Of a stretch of DNA of 64,000 nt, positions 1 through 8,133 are shown in pieces. The translations under genes were made by a program, and so were the position numbers. The stretch is taken from NCBI RefSeq assembly GCF_900100365.1, contig NZ_FNKU01000001.1:4291501-4355500 (forward strand), read 5' to 3'. Source of the DNA: Pseudomonas cannabina. GTDB taxonomy: Bacteria > Pseudomonadota > Gammaproteobacteria > Pseudomonadales > Pseudomonadaceae. The first letter of the stretch is position 1. Each line of letters begins with the position of its first letter. The notes beneath the pieces were generated by a model, which searched no databases, was not told where the DNA came from, and saw nothing but the letters and a program-made list of their open reading frames with translations.

Positions 1-414
1 CTTAAGCGGCTGACGGCCTCGTCGAATGGTGGTGAAGTCCACCTGCATCTGCTTACCGGGCAGAGTCTCGAAACGTACCACCGGCTCTTCTGCCTTACGT
101 TTGAAGGGGCGAATATAAGCCTTCAGACGACTGACGCCGCCGCTGTACCCCAATGCCGTGATCTCACGCAGCAGGACGGTCGCCGGAATCCAGTGCGGGC
201 GCGCCGCCTCAATACGCTCGTGCAGGTAGTCCTTGAAGGGGTCGATTTTGCACGGACGTGCGGGTCTCACCTTGTCATTGGGTAGCGACCGGGCCTTTCG
301 CAGGTACTTGCGCACGGTGTTACGCGAAATACCCAGCTCACGGGCGATGAATTTGATGCCATGGCCCTGACGGGCCAACACTTTAATTTCCACAGACTGC
401 TCCTGGGTCAACAT
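1..414 (-). CDS. istA: IS21-family transposase IstA, N-terminal 138 residues (partial)
   Basis: The minus-strand frame starts at ATG 414 and is open to the window edge. The first residues form a helix-turn-helix (IKFIARELGISRNTVRKYL), as in IstA. This is followed by the linker to the DDE domain, including PGKQMQVDFTT, whose Asp is the expected first catalytic residue. IstA works with the ATPase IstB, which should lie beyond the window start. The family call is from the domain order and motif wording; the exact IS name is not recognised. Confidence 0.8.
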   Translation of the reverse strand, partial: MLTQEQSVEIKVLARQGHGIKFIARELGISRNTVRKYLRKARSLPNDKVRPARPCKIDPFKDYLHERIEAARPHWIPATVLLREITALGYSGGVSRLKAYIRPFKRKAEEPVVRFETLPGKQMQVDFTTIRRGRQPLK

Positions 415-499
415 ATTGGCAGCTCAAAGCCGCCAGTTTTACCCAGGGGGGTCAATTCTAGGTTGGCGTTAGGGGGTCATTTTTACAGTGGCGGTGACA
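1..499 (-). mobile_element. IS21-family insertion sequence, left part (runs off window)
   Basis: The element end lies near 499, where a sequence starting TGTCACCGCCACTG on the minus strand begins. It is followed inward by the istA start at 414. The GACCCCC-type repeats at about 436-480 resemble the multiple terminal repeats of IS21-type elements. The insertion point falls inside a parA-like gene at 500-786. The exact border is inferred from the break in the ParA reading frame. Confidence 0.7.
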
Positions 500-786
500 C
501 CGGCAGTCGCTTGAGGGCCCCCATCAAATATAAGCAAATCTACGTCATCTGAGCTGGAAGCCTTGAGCGCTTGGCTAAAAGTTCCAAACGTCTCCACCCT
601 TATTATGGGCTCAATCCCAGCTTTCATACGGCGCAGGTTCCAGTCGTGACACGTGGATTGGTCAATGTCCAAGTCGCAGATTTTGACTGTCCATCCAGCT
701 GATGCATACGTCGTAGCAAGAGCGCGAGCAATGGCGCTCTTGTAAACGCCCCCTTTTTGAGATGCCGTACCGATACGAAGTGCCAT
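500..786 (-). pseudogene. parA: ParA-like partition ATPase, truncated by IS21-type insertion
   Basis: ATG at 786 is preceded by GGAGG at good spacing (an in-frame TTG at 801 has no such site). The product begins MALRIGTASQKGGVYKSAIA, a ParA/MinD-type P-loop, followed by the DLDIDQST switch region and DLLIFDGGPQATAG, the Walker B-like segment. The P-loop is KGGVYKS instead of the usual KGGxGKT/S, so a Tyr replaces a Gly. About 96 residues remain of the roughly 210 usual for small plasmid ParA proteins. The IS21-type end removes the rest. ParA would segregate a plasmid together with a centromere and a ParB-like partner; neither partner gene is visible here. Confidence 0.75.
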
Positions 787-808
787 ACCGCCTCCAGTCA
801 AGTTCAGT

Positions 809-918
809 GCGTTATTGCGTTATTGCGTCAATTAACGCAAGTAATCGTAATCCTCATTCATTGCACAAGCAAGAGAATTATAACGCTTTGACGCTTTGAC
901 GCTTTGACGCTTTGACGC
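809..918. repeat. Iteron-like 8-bp tandem repeats upstream of parA
   Basis: Two blocks are visible: GCGTTATT twice at 809-824 followed by GCGTCAATT, and ACGCTTTG four times in phase at 883-914 followed by ACGC. The AACGC at 834-838 is an inverted half-site of GCGTT. Position just upstream of parA suits a partition operator or centromere-like site. That role is inference; the repeats themselves are directly visible. Confidence 0.6.
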
Positions 919-1071
919 AAAATTAGGTAGGGATATAGCTCAGAACGTAATATGGAAGGAAACCAATCATCATGGCGTAAAAGGTAGGCTCATTGTGACC
1001 TAGCTCTAAAGGGTCGCGTTTAGGCCGATTGATCCATAGCTAATGAGCAGAGCTTCGTCGGGTATACCAAA

Positions 1072-1716
1072 ATGGGCCATATGATGACGACTCTCAATGT
1101 TGCGCGGGTGTACCTGCGTGTCAGTACTGAAGACCAGGACTTGCAGCGCCAAGAAGCGATCATTGGCAATGCGCGAGCATCGGGCTACTACGTGGCTGCG
1201 GTCTATCGCGAAAAAGCCTCGGGCGCTCGATCCGACCGTCCCGAGCTGTTGCGCATGATCGAGGACCTGCAACCAGGTGAAGTCGTCATCGCTGAGAAGA
1301 TCGACCGAATCAGCCGTCTTCCCTTGCTCGAAGCAGAAAGGCTTGTAGACGCGATCAAGGCTAAGGGCGCACGCTTGGCGGTGCCTGGCATCGTCGATTT
1401 ATCGGAATTGGCTGAGGCATCCAGTGGCGTCGCCAAGGTGGTGTTGCAAGGCGTACAAGACATGCTGTTGCGTGTGGCACTGCAAATTGCGCGTGACGAC
1501 TTCGAGGACCGGCGAGAGCGACAGCGGCAAGGCATCGACTTGGCCAAGAGCGCTGGTCTATATAGAGGACGCAAGCCGAATGCTAAAGTGCATGAACAGA
1601 TCATTGCCCTTAAAAGCGGCGGGTGTAGCATTGCAGAGACTGCGCGGCTGGCGGGTGTCAGTGTCAGCCAGGTAAAGCGTGTCTGGGCTCAGAACCAAGA
1701 AAAAACTAAGTTCTGA
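1072..1716 (+). CDS. Serine recombinase (resolvase/invertase family)
   Basis: The 214-residue product has the N-terminal catalytic motif VYLRVSTEDQDLQRQ with the nucleophilic Ser, then EKIDRISRLPLLEAERL and the E-helix region, and a C-terminal helix-turn-helix near GCSIAETARLAGVSVSQVKRV. This is the usual size and order of small serine recombinases such as resolvases. ATGs at 1072, 1081 and 1084 are all possible starts and none has a strong ribosome site. A near-identical but broken copy is at 9655-10354 (minus strand) and a C-terminal remnant at 16472-16580, so this gene marks a repeated mobile or plasmid segment. The substrate site is unknown. Confidence 0.85.
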   Translation: MGHMMTTLNVARVYLRVSTEDQDLQRQEAIIGNARASGYYVAAVYREKASGARSDRPELLRMIEDLQPGEVVIAEKIDRISRLPLLEAERLVDAIKAKGARLAVPGIVDLSELAEASSGVAKVVLQGVQDMLLRVALQIARDDFEDRRERQRQGIDLAKSAGLYRGRKPNAKVHEQIIALKSGGCSIAETARLAGVSVSQVKRVWAQNQEKTKF

Positions 1717-1828
1717 ACGTAGCAAGACGAGGCAGTGCAGGCGCATGATTTTTAACTATAAACAGAAAGGAAGCCTATGGCTTGGATCTGAATATAATAG
1801 GCCATCATTCAAGCAAGGAGCAGTATCT

Positions 1829-2047
1829 ATGCCCATTGAAGACATTAAGCAGCTGATTACCAAGACGCATCAAGGTCCGGCCCAGAAACTTCTAGATGAC
1901 GGCTGGACGCTGCTGGCCGTATGCGTGAAGCAGGACGGTGCTGATCAATACGCAGAATATCACTTAGGGCATACTGAAAAGGCCGAGACGACGGCAATGA
2001 AGATATCACCGGCGGCTCTGGCCAAAGCCGCAGAGAAGAAAAGCTAG
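1829..2047 (+). CDS. Small hypothetical protein, 72 aa
   Basis: ATG 1829 is preceded by AAGGAG nine bases upstream, which decides the start. The product is soluble, with DDGWTLLAVCVKQDGADQYAEYHLGH in the middle (beta-rich look) and an Ala/Lys-rich end. I do not recognise the family. It lies between the serine recombinase and a small zinc-binding-type ORF in the plasmid-like part of the window, so it is likely accessory. No function is proposed. Confidence 0.55.
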   Translation: MPIEDIKQLITKTHQGPAQKLLDDGWTLLAVCVKQDGADQYAEYHLGHTEKAETTAMKISPAALAKAAEKKS

Positions 2048-2223
2048 GGTGAGGCTTTACAATAACGGGGGCCATGTTCATTTTCCCACGCAAGCAAGCA
2101 AACCCCAGACTTGATGGACTTTTTTTGAGCCTTCGGGACGTAAGCCCCCGCCCAGGGGACTGGTCTACACTTCTGCGGGGTAGTGGTTGAGGCGAAGACG
2201 CAGGTGATTCCCAAGAGGAGATA

Positions 2224-2472
2224 ATGGGCACGACTCAAGCAGTGGAAGTGGAGGCAGATCTGTTGTTGGAGGCATGGAATCAGCAGTGGCTTATACAGGG
2301 TAATGATGTGTTGTGCCGCAGGTGCCATAAGCGACAGCGCTTGGTTGGAGCGCATGAGGTTTTTATCCACTCTCGCGCCTGCATGTGGCATGTGCTGAAA
2401 AAAAAACACTACTCTCCGCTTGGTTGGGCTCACATATTACTGACAGGCGAATACCTCTGGCCCAAGCCGTAA
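2224..2472 (+). CDS. Small Cys/His protein fused to a Tn3 transposase tail
   Basis: A strong GAGGAG site precedes ATG 2224. Residues 1-63 contain CRRC and a later HEVFIHSRAC, a possible zinc-binding Cys2-His-Cys set. The last residues SPLGWAHILLTGEYLWPKP are not part of that protein: the same residues end the Tn3-family TnpA fragment at 5875-6078. The DNA is shared from about 2413 through the 38-bp inverted repeat at 2476-2513. The reading frame therefore runs from an unknown small gene directly into the transposase C-terminus. The original C-terminus of the small protein has been lost, so function is uncertain. Confidence 0.6.
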   Translation: MGTTQAVEVEADLLLEAWNQQWLIQGNDVLCRRCHKRQRLVGAHEVFIHSRACMWHVLKKKHYSPLGWAHILLTGEYLWPKP

Positions 2473-2475
2473 GTT

Positions 2476-2513
2476 CTTAACGTGTCATTTCGCCCCCAAC
2501 CGGAACCGACCCC
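2476..2513 (-). repeat. Tn3-family 38-bp terminal inverted repeat
   Basis: Read on the minus strand it starts GGGGTCGGTTCCGGTTGG and ends ACGTTAAG, exactly 38 bases, the classic Tn3 length and GGGG...TAAG ends. It follows the last codons of a Tn3 TnpA tail. Related repeats are at 5724-5761 and 6082-6119. Its outer (GGGG) side faces the restriction-modification genes. Confidence 0.8.
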
Positions 2514-2569
2514 TCAGTACAGAATCTTGGGGCATTTGACAAAAGTGGAATTAAAGTACGTTAAAGCAG

Positions 2570-3817
2570 TCAGGCCATCTGCCGGATACGTACCAAGTCC
2601 GTGAATGCCGCCACGTCCATCAACCACGCTTGCTGGGCAGGCGTATAGGTCTGATGCAGGCCACGAGGCAAGACGAGTTGCAGGCACTTGCTCGCCATTT
2701 CGTCGGTCTGGTGCGTGGAGATAGCTGTTTCCAGGGTCAGCAGGTGTTTGTTGTTGATCCTGTCAGCCTCAGCGAGCACCTGCCGCCAGCGATCCTTGCA
2801 GGTTGATTTCACGCCCAGCATAGTAAGCTTCAACGAGTCATACGCCGGGTTGTGGTATTCCGCCATGCCAGGGAACAGAAAATCCGGCTTCGCCTTGTTT
2901 TCTGTGACAGCGGTGCGTGCGTAGCGCAAACCGTTTTCCGCAAACAACAGTTCAAGATGGTTTTCCAGCGCAAGGCCGACCCGGCTCTTGCGACGATTTT
3001 GCACCGACAGAGAAAATGACAGGAAGCCATCCACGTCAACGCCTACATCCACTTCGCCTGCGAATCCTTTTGATAAACGGTCGGCGATAAGGTAGCGTTC
3101 AAGCGTGCGAAACAGGATTTCTTCGCGCTCCATCCAAGTCATTATCACGAGGTCTGGTTCGGCGCGTGCGTCAAGGTCTTTAAGGGTCGAACGTGCATAA
3201 GCCGAAAATTCGCGGGTGGTTGGAAACTTCCCTTTGAATTTTTCAAGCATGACATCAAGGTAAGTTTCGGCAGATGTCTCGACTACAACGCCGATGCTTT
3301 CCAGAATGAAGCGCGATGCAAATTCGATGCGATCCTGTTCCGTTTCCAATTCGGATTTAACAGAAAATCCGGGATGTGCAAGATCGGCAAAACCAAACAA
3401 CCATTCAATCTGCCTGGCGATGCTCGACCCGCTTTCAGCAATGACAACCAGCAGACTGCCATCGCGGGGCTTCGCAATCACAAGCAGATCGCCAGCAGCA
3501 GCATTCAGCGAAACATTGGTCGTCTTGAAATATAGGCGATATTCCCAGCGCATTACACCACGTTCGTTTCGTGCCCGCTGCCGTGCGTCATACCATGTCA
3601 GCGTACTGTCTTCGACTATGGGTTCATCGTCTTGGTCGGTGAGATACATCAGCTTTGCCTGATATTGCACCTTGCCTTCCGGCTCGCCCAGAATCTCCCG
3701 CAAGCCCTCTACGCCGTTGAACTCATGCTGGTGCGATTTGATGACATCGGCTTCGACCGCGCTCAAACGCTTGGCTGCGACGCCCTCGAAATACTCGGAC
3801 AGATACCCTCGTTTCAT
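2570..3817 (-). CDS. EcoRII-like type II restriction endonuclease
   Basis: The 415-residue product matches the EcoRII plan and length (about 400). An N-terminal effector DNA-binding region covers roughly 1-170. The C-terminal catalytic domain has RRKSRVGLALENHLELLF, then KPDFLFPGMAEYHNP (catalytic Asp) and LGVKSTCKDRWRQVLAEAD, the PD-(D/E)xK core of this family. EcoRII-type enzymes cut at CCWGG, and the neighbouring Dcm-type methylase would protect the same site; the recognition sequence here is inferred. ATG 3817 overlaps the vsr stop by ATGA, indicating translational coupling. The three-gene minus-strand operon is dcm-vsr-endonuclease. Confidence 0.85.
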   Translation of the reverse strand: MKRGYLSEYFEGVAAKRLSAVEADVIKSHQHEFNGVEGLREILGEPEGKVQYQAKLMYLTDQDDEPIVEDSTLTWYDARQRARNERGVMRWEYRLYFKTTNVSLNAAAGDLLVIAKPRDGSLLVVIAESGSSIARQIEWLFGFADLAHPGFSVKSELETEQDRIEFASRFILESIGVVVETSAETYLDVMLEKFKGKFPTTREFSAYARSTLKDLDARAEPDLVIMTWMEREEILFRTLERYLIADRLSKGFAGEVDVGVDVDGFLSFSLSVQNRRKSRVGLALENHLELLFAENGLRYARTAVTENKAKPDFLFPGMAEYHNPAYDSLKLTMLGVKSTCKDRWRQVLAEADRINNKHLLTLETAISTHQTDEMASKCLQLVLPRGLHQTYTPAQQAWLMDVAAFTDLVRIRQMA

Positions 3818-4259
3818 CCCCGCTCCTCGATAAATCGGGCACTGCCTTGAAGCCAGTCGGCAAGGCTTTGTGCGACTGCCTCAATGTTTTTACTCGCACC
3901 ACGAATGGCGCATTCCCAGACGATGCCAACCCGCCACCCGCTCGCAAGCAGGGCTTCGCTCGCTTTGTGATCGTTTGTGCGGTTCCGTTCGATTTTATCT
4001 TGCCAGAAGTCCGGGCGCGTGCTGGGCCATTTAAACAACGGGCAGTCATGTCTATGCCAGAAGCATCCATGCACGAATATCACTGCATGGTAACGTGGCA
4101 GCACGATATCGGGCTTGCCCGGTAATCGCGGACATGGAGACGGAACCGGAAGCCCTTACGGTGCAGCAGACTTCGAATCAGAATTTCCGGTTTCGTGTTG
4201 CGCCCCCGTATGCTGGACATCAGCCTGCTACGGGTGGCACTGTCCACTACATCGACCAT
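3814..4259 (-). pseudogene. vsr: Very-short-patch-repair endonuclease Vsr, frameshifted
   Basis: Vsr nicks T:G mismatches arising from deamination at Dcm sites. The 5' part from ATG 4259 reads MSSIRGRNTKPEILIRSLLH and FRFRLHVRD. The rest, in another frame, reads PGKPDIVLPRYHAVIF then HGCFWHRHDC (catalytic Asp and His residues) to stop 3814. The two halves join if one base is restored at about 4121-4125 (minus strand GAT-TA-CCG). Span 446 nt is one short of 149 codons. The start overlaps the dcm stop by one base. It could be a sequencing error or a real inactivation; the 96-residue downstream piece lacks the N-terminal part. Confidence 0.8.
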
Positions 4260-5521
4260 CAGGCAAACAACGGCAACGCAAGCGGAGTGCCGTCACGCTC
4301 ATGCGCTATCAGCGCCTGAACGTGGGGAACCATGATGCGGGCCACTTCCTGCATGACCGGCATCACGACACTATTGCCGAACTGGCGATACGCTTGCGTA
4401 TCGCTTACCGGGATTCTGAACGTATCGGGAAACCCCATCAGACGTGCGCACTCTCGTGGCGTAAGGCGGCGCGGGCGTTTCTTGCCTTGATTGACCAGAA
4501 TTTCCGAGCCATCCTTGTGATACCGCGCAGACAGGGTGCGCGTCACACTATCTGGAAACGCCATGCCAAAACCGAAGCCGTTACCGGCTGCGCGGTGTTT
4601 TTCGGCGTAAGCTTGGAGGTAGGCCCACAGGTTAGGCGTCAGTGTGTATTTTGGTTGAACAACACGTTTTTTGTGATCGAAAAATCTGTCTTCGTCCCAT
4701 GGCAAAACGCGTTCTGTTCCATCGGTCTTGTGCAGGATCGACGCCAGACGTGGCCCGTCTGTTGGCAGGCGCAAGTCGTCCCATGAAAACCCTGTTTTCT
4801 CGCGAAAGCCGACGATGATAATCCGCTCGCGGTGCTGCGGCGTGAAATGCTGGCCGTCGATTACCTTGTAATGCACATCGTAACCAAGCTCTTCTCGTAG
4901 CGTTTGCAGGATTACCTCGAATGTGTTGCCCTTGTCGTGCGAAAGCAGGTTTTTCACGTTCTCCAGCAGGAACGCCGCAGGCCGTTTGGTAGAGATCATG
5001 CGGGCAACGTCGAAAAACAGCGTTCCCTGGGTGGTGCATTCAAAACCGTGTGGCCGTCCGAGCGAATTCTTCTTGCTCACCCCAGCGATACTAAACGGCT
5101 GGCATGGAAAACCGCCCAGCAGTACATCATGATTGGGCACGTCTTCAGCAGGAAATGGCACGATATCGCCGACGAACTGGTGGCGGTCGCCATAATTTTC
5201 GATGTAGGTTTTTTTCGAGAAGTCGTTCCACTCGCTTGTGAACACGCATTCACCGCCATGCGCCTCGAAGCCCATGCGAATACCACCGATGCCCGCGAAC
5301 AGATCAACGAAGCGAAAGCGATGATCGCCAGTCACAGTACCAGTTGTCAGCGTTTGCAGCATGTCGCGCAACGCCGGTTCAAGCATGGTCGGACACGGAG
5401 TCTCCCCCTTTTCCCAGCGTCCTATGGTTTTGGCATTCTTTCCGACGCGCTCGGCGATTTCGCGTTGGGTAAAACGGCTTCGTGCCTGCTTAAGCAGTTC
5501 AAGCGGCTGGGCATGTGTCAT
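4259..5521 (-). CDS. dcm: Dcm-type DNA (cytosine-5) methyltransferase
   Basis: The 420-residue product has an N-terminal helix-turn-helix ([22 protein letters not shown]), as in Dcm and M.EcoRII, which can also repress its own operon. The C5-methyltransferase motifs follow in order: DLFAGIGG (I), GGFPCQPFS with the catalytic Cys (IV), ENVKNL (VI), QHRERI (VIII), [13 protein letters not shown] (IX) and QFGNSV (X). ATG 5521 is chosen because GAGAGGAAAAA directly precedes it; an upstream in-frame ATG at 5551 lacks a clear site. It leads an operon with vsr and the EcoRII-like endonuclease, so it is the protective half of a restriction system. Confidence 0.9.
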   Translation of the reverse strand: MTHAQPLELLKQARSRFTQREIAERVGKNAKTIGRWEKGETPCPTMLEPALRDMLQTLTTGTVTGDHRFRFVDLFAGIGGIRMGFEAHGGECVFTSEWNDFSKKTYIENYGDRHQFVGDIVPFPAEDVPNHDVLLGGFPCQPFSIAGVSKKNSLGRPHGFECTTQGTLFFDVARMISTKRPAAFLLENVKNLLSHDKGNTFEVILQTLREELGYDVHYKVIDGQHFTPQHRERIIIVGFREKTGFSWDDLRLPTDGPRLASILHKTDGTERVLPWDEDRFFDHKKRVVQPKYTLTPNLWAYLQAYAEKHRAAGNGFGFGMAFPDSVTRTLSARYHKDGSEILVNQGKKRPRRLTPRECARLMGFPDTFRIPVSDTQAYRQFGNSVVMPVMQEVARIMVPHVQALIAHERDGTPLALPLFA

Positions 5522-5596
5522 TTTTTCCTCTCTGGGTATATTTACGGACATTATGACCTATATCATTCCCTTTACATAGGATTTTCTGAAAGGGGT

Positions 5597-5723
5597 TGTA
5601 AGCCGGAATCCCAGAAATTTCCGTCATGGTTTGGAAGCCAGTACGGGTGCGGATTAACGCCAAACAGTTATTTTCCGGCTGCGACGTCGCCAAGCCGAAA
5701 ACTGTTTGATTGAGCGGCCAAAA
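5597..5723 (+). repeat. Partial copy of a 215-bp inverted-repeat element
   Basis: From GTAAGCCGGAATCCCAGAAA onward this matches, in opposite orientation, the right part of the element at 8134-8348, and it is cut at 5724 by a Tn3-family end. It contains a 27-codon frame starting at 5625 that is also present, diverged, in the other copy. The GTAAGC end resembles IS66-family termini, but the assignment is uncertain. Confidence 0.5.
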
Positions 5724-5760
5724 GGGGTCGGTTTCGGCAGGGGGCGAAATGACACTCTAA

Positions 5761-5874
5761 GAGGGTGTAGACAAAATCAAGTGGTAAGTCGACGGGCGAG
5801 CATTCGAGCTTCGGCCAACCATACCCACGCCTCGCTCACATCAAATAACCGATCGTGATGCATGATCAGTCGCC
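5761..5874 (-). repeat. IS5-B terminal fragment
   Basis: Starts GAGGGTGTAGACAAAATCA and matches, with scattered differences, the left 115 bp of the full IS5-B copy at 21395-22572. It includes the codons for the transposase C-terminus. Similarity stops abruptly at CAGTCGCC (5867-5874), where Tn3 tnpA sequence begins. Confidence 0.7.
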
Positions 5875-6078
5875 AGCGAAGGGCAGCATTACCGGATTGC
5901 TGGGCTCAACCTGCTCACCGCAATCATTATCTACTGGAACACTATCCACATCGGTAACGCGGTCACCGAACGACAAAGGGAAGGGCTAGATGTGCCACCC
6001 GAACTTCTGGCACACATCTCTCCGCTTGGTTGGGCTCACATATTACTGACAGGCGAATACCTCTGGCCCAAGCCGTAA
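5875..6078 (+). pseudogene. tnpA: Tn3-family transposase TnpA, C-terminal fragment
   Basis: The frame ending at TAA 6076-6078 reads GQHYRIAGLNLLTAIIIYWN, then VPPELLAHISPLGWAHILLTGEYLW, which is the standard end of Tn3-type TnpA (about 1000 residues when complete). Only about 67 codons remain. The upstream side is fused to an IS5-B fragment. The same tail is present at 2413-2475. Confidence 0.8.
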
Positions 6079-6119
6079 GTTCTTAACGTGTCATTTCGCC
6101 CCCTGCCAGAACCGCCCCC

Positions 6120-6323
6120 TTCCAGACATTGCACCAGGCTCGCGTTGCGGTAGGGCTACCGGATTACGCATCAATCCGGTCTCCCTTTCTGGAAGGGCCG
6201 GATCTATACCCAGGCACTTCTTTTCGCAAGCAAACGCATGTGCAGATTTGCATAAGAGAGATGTCCTGCATTAAGGGATATTTCCTGCCCAGAAATGCTG
6301 ATGGTTCGCTCTTCCAACTCTAG
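6120..6323 (+). pseudogene. 3' duplicate of the ART-like toxin gene
   Basis: The frame encodes about 67 residues including HQARVAVGLPDYASIRSPFL and ends RNADGSLFQL at TAG 6321-6323. It is nearly identical to the 3' end of the interrupted gene at 8400-9108 on the other strand. Homology continues past the stop to about 6369, forming roughly 250-bp inverted repeats around the IS91 copy. The 5' side is cut exactly at the Tn3-type right end (6119). It has no start of its own. Confidence 0.75.
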
Positions 6324-6541
6324 GCAGTAGGCCTACCTAGTTTGTCATACTCAATACTTCACCTGAATGGAAATTTCGGGCATTCCGGCTTACACCCCCT
6401 ATTTGCAATGTCGCGTGGCCAACGCCTCAATGCGCGGATTGAATTCTTCTGGCCGCAGGCTCTCCAGTGGGCCGTGTTGCGGCCACACCTGGAGAACATT
6501 GGCGCGTCGCTGAGGTATCGGGCCACCGCAGTATTGCGAAC

Positions 6542-8046
6542 AGGGCAGCCTGCGGCTGCAAATCGCCCGTTCTTGCGATCGCGTAGCAGCAGAAACATGG
6601 ATTTGAGCTTTGTCATGAGGCCCATTATTGATCATCATGAAGCCTGCTTACCCACCGTTGCTGCTTCAGATGAGTCCAGCCTACACACCTCGACCACTCA
6701 AAAACCTCTTCACCGCCAATCAATGCTGGGCACACCTCCTCGAGGAGGGCGGCTTGCGCGACATCGAAGTCGAGTCCGTCACCAAAATGCTGGCCTGCGG
6801 CACCTCGATCCTGGGCGTCAAACACTACACCTGCGGCAACGACAGCTGCCCGCACGCCAAATACCTGTGCAACACCTGCAGCTGCCGCGCCTGTCCATCC
6901 TGCGGCAAAAAAGCTACCGATCAGTGGATCGCCAATCAACAGCACCGCTTACCCGAGTGTACCTGGCAACACCTGGTGTTCACATTGCCTGACACCCTGT
7001 GGCCACTGTTCTTTCATAACCGTCACTGGCTCGATGCCTTGTGTCGCCTGGCCGTCGACAACCTGCTCTATGCGGGCCGACGCCGGGGCGTGGAGGTGGG
7101 TGTTTTCTGCGCCATCCACACCTACGGCCGGCGACTTAACTGGCACCCCCACATCCATGTCTCGGTCACCTTGGGTGGGATCGATGACGCAGGTGTCTGG
7201 AAAGATCTGTCGTTTCATCCATCAGCCTTGCGTCGGCGCTGGATGTGGAATGTACGCCAGTACCTGCTCAGTCAGTGGGAGCACACCACCGTCCCACCTG
7301 AAAACGCTCATCTGCAGAGCGAAAATGACTGGCGTCACCTTGTGCTCAACGCCGGTGGTCAGCACTGGCACATCCACTTGTCGAAGAAGACGAAAAACGG
7401 CCGAAAGACCGTCAATTACCTGGGCCGCTACCTGAAAAAACCGCCCATCTCGGGCAGTCGTCTGGCGCACTACACCTCCGGTGCCACGTTGAGCTTCACC
7501 TACCTGGATCACCGCACCAAGACCTATCAGCAGGAAACGCTGAGCCAGACCGACATGCTGCGCCGGGTGGTGCAGCACATCCCCGAAAAGCACTTTCGGA
7601 TGATCCGGTATTTTGGATTTCTGGCCAACCGCGTCTGTGGCCGACAGCTACCCCGGGTGTATGAGGCGCTACGCATGGAAAGGCGTGGCAAAGCGCCAAA
7701 ACTGTATTTTGCGCAGATGAGCAAAGCGTTCTTGCAGCGGGATCCGTTCAGCTGCGTGCTGTGCGGAGCGCAGATGGTGTACACCGCAGCCATCGCCGGC
7801 CTGACGGTGCAGGGCTTGATCAACAACGCTCAAAGCATCGCGCAATTGAGGTACGTGCCGGCCTGATACGGGAGAGGTGCGTCCAAAATCTGGAAAAGGT
7901 ACAGAAAAGTCGCTTTCAATCCATTTTTCGGCGTGGGTGATGGGTGAAAAAAGCTTTTTGCCGACATCGACGCCACGTTGGCATCACGCAGAGGGTGCCT
8001 TTTTAGGAGGATTACCCTGTATAGGAATTATTGAAATTCCTATACA
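6542..8046 (+). mobile_element. IS91-family insertion sequence, copy 1
   Basis: The 5' side begins right after GAAC (6538-6541), with AGGGCAGCCTGCGG. The 3' side ends in a hairpin, TGTATAGGAATT...CCTATACA at 8018-8046, followed by TCAAG. GAAC and CAAG are the tetranucleotides known beside IS91-type insertions, and such elements make no target duplication. A second copy on the other strand is at 16666-18154 and a one-ended piece at 18884-19093. At the 3' end it lies in a fragment of an IS5-type transposase gene. Confidence 0.75.
6628..7866 (+). CDS. IS91-family rolling-circle transposase
   Basis: The 412-residue product has a Cys-rich N-terminus (CNTCSCRACPSCGKK) and the HUH nuclease motif HPHIHVSVTLGG. 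It also has a downstream Tyr motif YLGRYLKKPP, the layout of IS91 replication-initiator-like transposases. It would nick one strand and move by rolling-circle replication. ATG 6628 or 6637 could be the start. It differs from the copy at 16846-18084 at only about ten residues, so both may still be active. Confidence 0.9.
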   Translation: MIIMKPAYPPLLLQMSPAYTPRPLKNLFTANQCWAHLLEEGGLRDIEVESVTKMLACGTSILGVKHYTCGNDSCPHAKYLCNTCSCRACPSCGKKATDQWIANQQHRLPECTWQHLVFTLPDTLWPLFFHNRHWLDALCRLAVDNLLYAGRRRGVEVGVFCAIHTYGRRLNWHPHIHVSVTLGGIDDAGVWKDLSFHPSALRRRWMWNVRQYLLSQWEHTTVPPENAHLQSENDWRHLVLNAGGQHWHIHLSKKTKNGRKTVNYLGRYLKKPPISGSRLAHYTSGATLSFTYLDHRTKTYQQETLSQTDMLRRVVQHIPEKHFRMIRYFGFLANRVCGRQLPRVYEALRMERRGKAPKLYFAQMSKAFLQRDPFSCVLCGAQMVYTAAIAGLTVQGLINNAQSIAQLRYVPA

Positions 8047-8133
8047 TCAAGCCTTTCCAGGGCACCACCTGATCCATCTCGATGAGAAAGCGCTCGCGGC
8101 GAGTCTGCTTGCGTTTACACGCGTACTGGGGGT
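8047..8133 (-). pseudogene. IS5-type transposase N-terminal fragment
   Basis: The minus strand reads CKRKQTRRERFLIEMDQVVPWKGL, very like the N-termini of IS5-family transposases (compare KKKQTRRDRFLADLEQLVPW in the IS5-A element here). It is cut on one side by the IS91 3' end at its CAAG and on the other by the 215-bp inverted-repeat element. It is not from IS5-A itself, because the sequence is too diverged. Confidence 0.6.

Larger units (their letters stand above)
5724..6119 (+). mobile_element. Tn3-family transposon remnant (both ends, gutted interior)
   Basis: The left end at 5724-5761 starts GGGGTCGGTTTCGGCAGG and is read GGGG to TAAG. The right end at 6082-6119 reads CTTAACGTG to CCCCC. 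Between them are only a piece of the IS5-B element (5761-5874) and the last 67 codons of tnpA (to 6078). The base after the left GACAC differs from other copies because the IS5-B piece abuts it. The expected 5-bp duplications do not match on the two sides, so the remnant has been rearranged. Confidence 0.7.

Noticed and set aside
883..918. Tandem repeats considered as a CRISPR array
   Set aside because: The units are 8 bp and directly abutting, with no spacers and no cas genes nearby.
5521..5575. Imperfect palindrome ATGACCTATATCAT upstream of dcm as a controller-protein operator
   Set aside because: Only four bases pair at each side and no C-protein gene is present; Dcm's own helix-turn-helix might bind, but the site cannot be supported.
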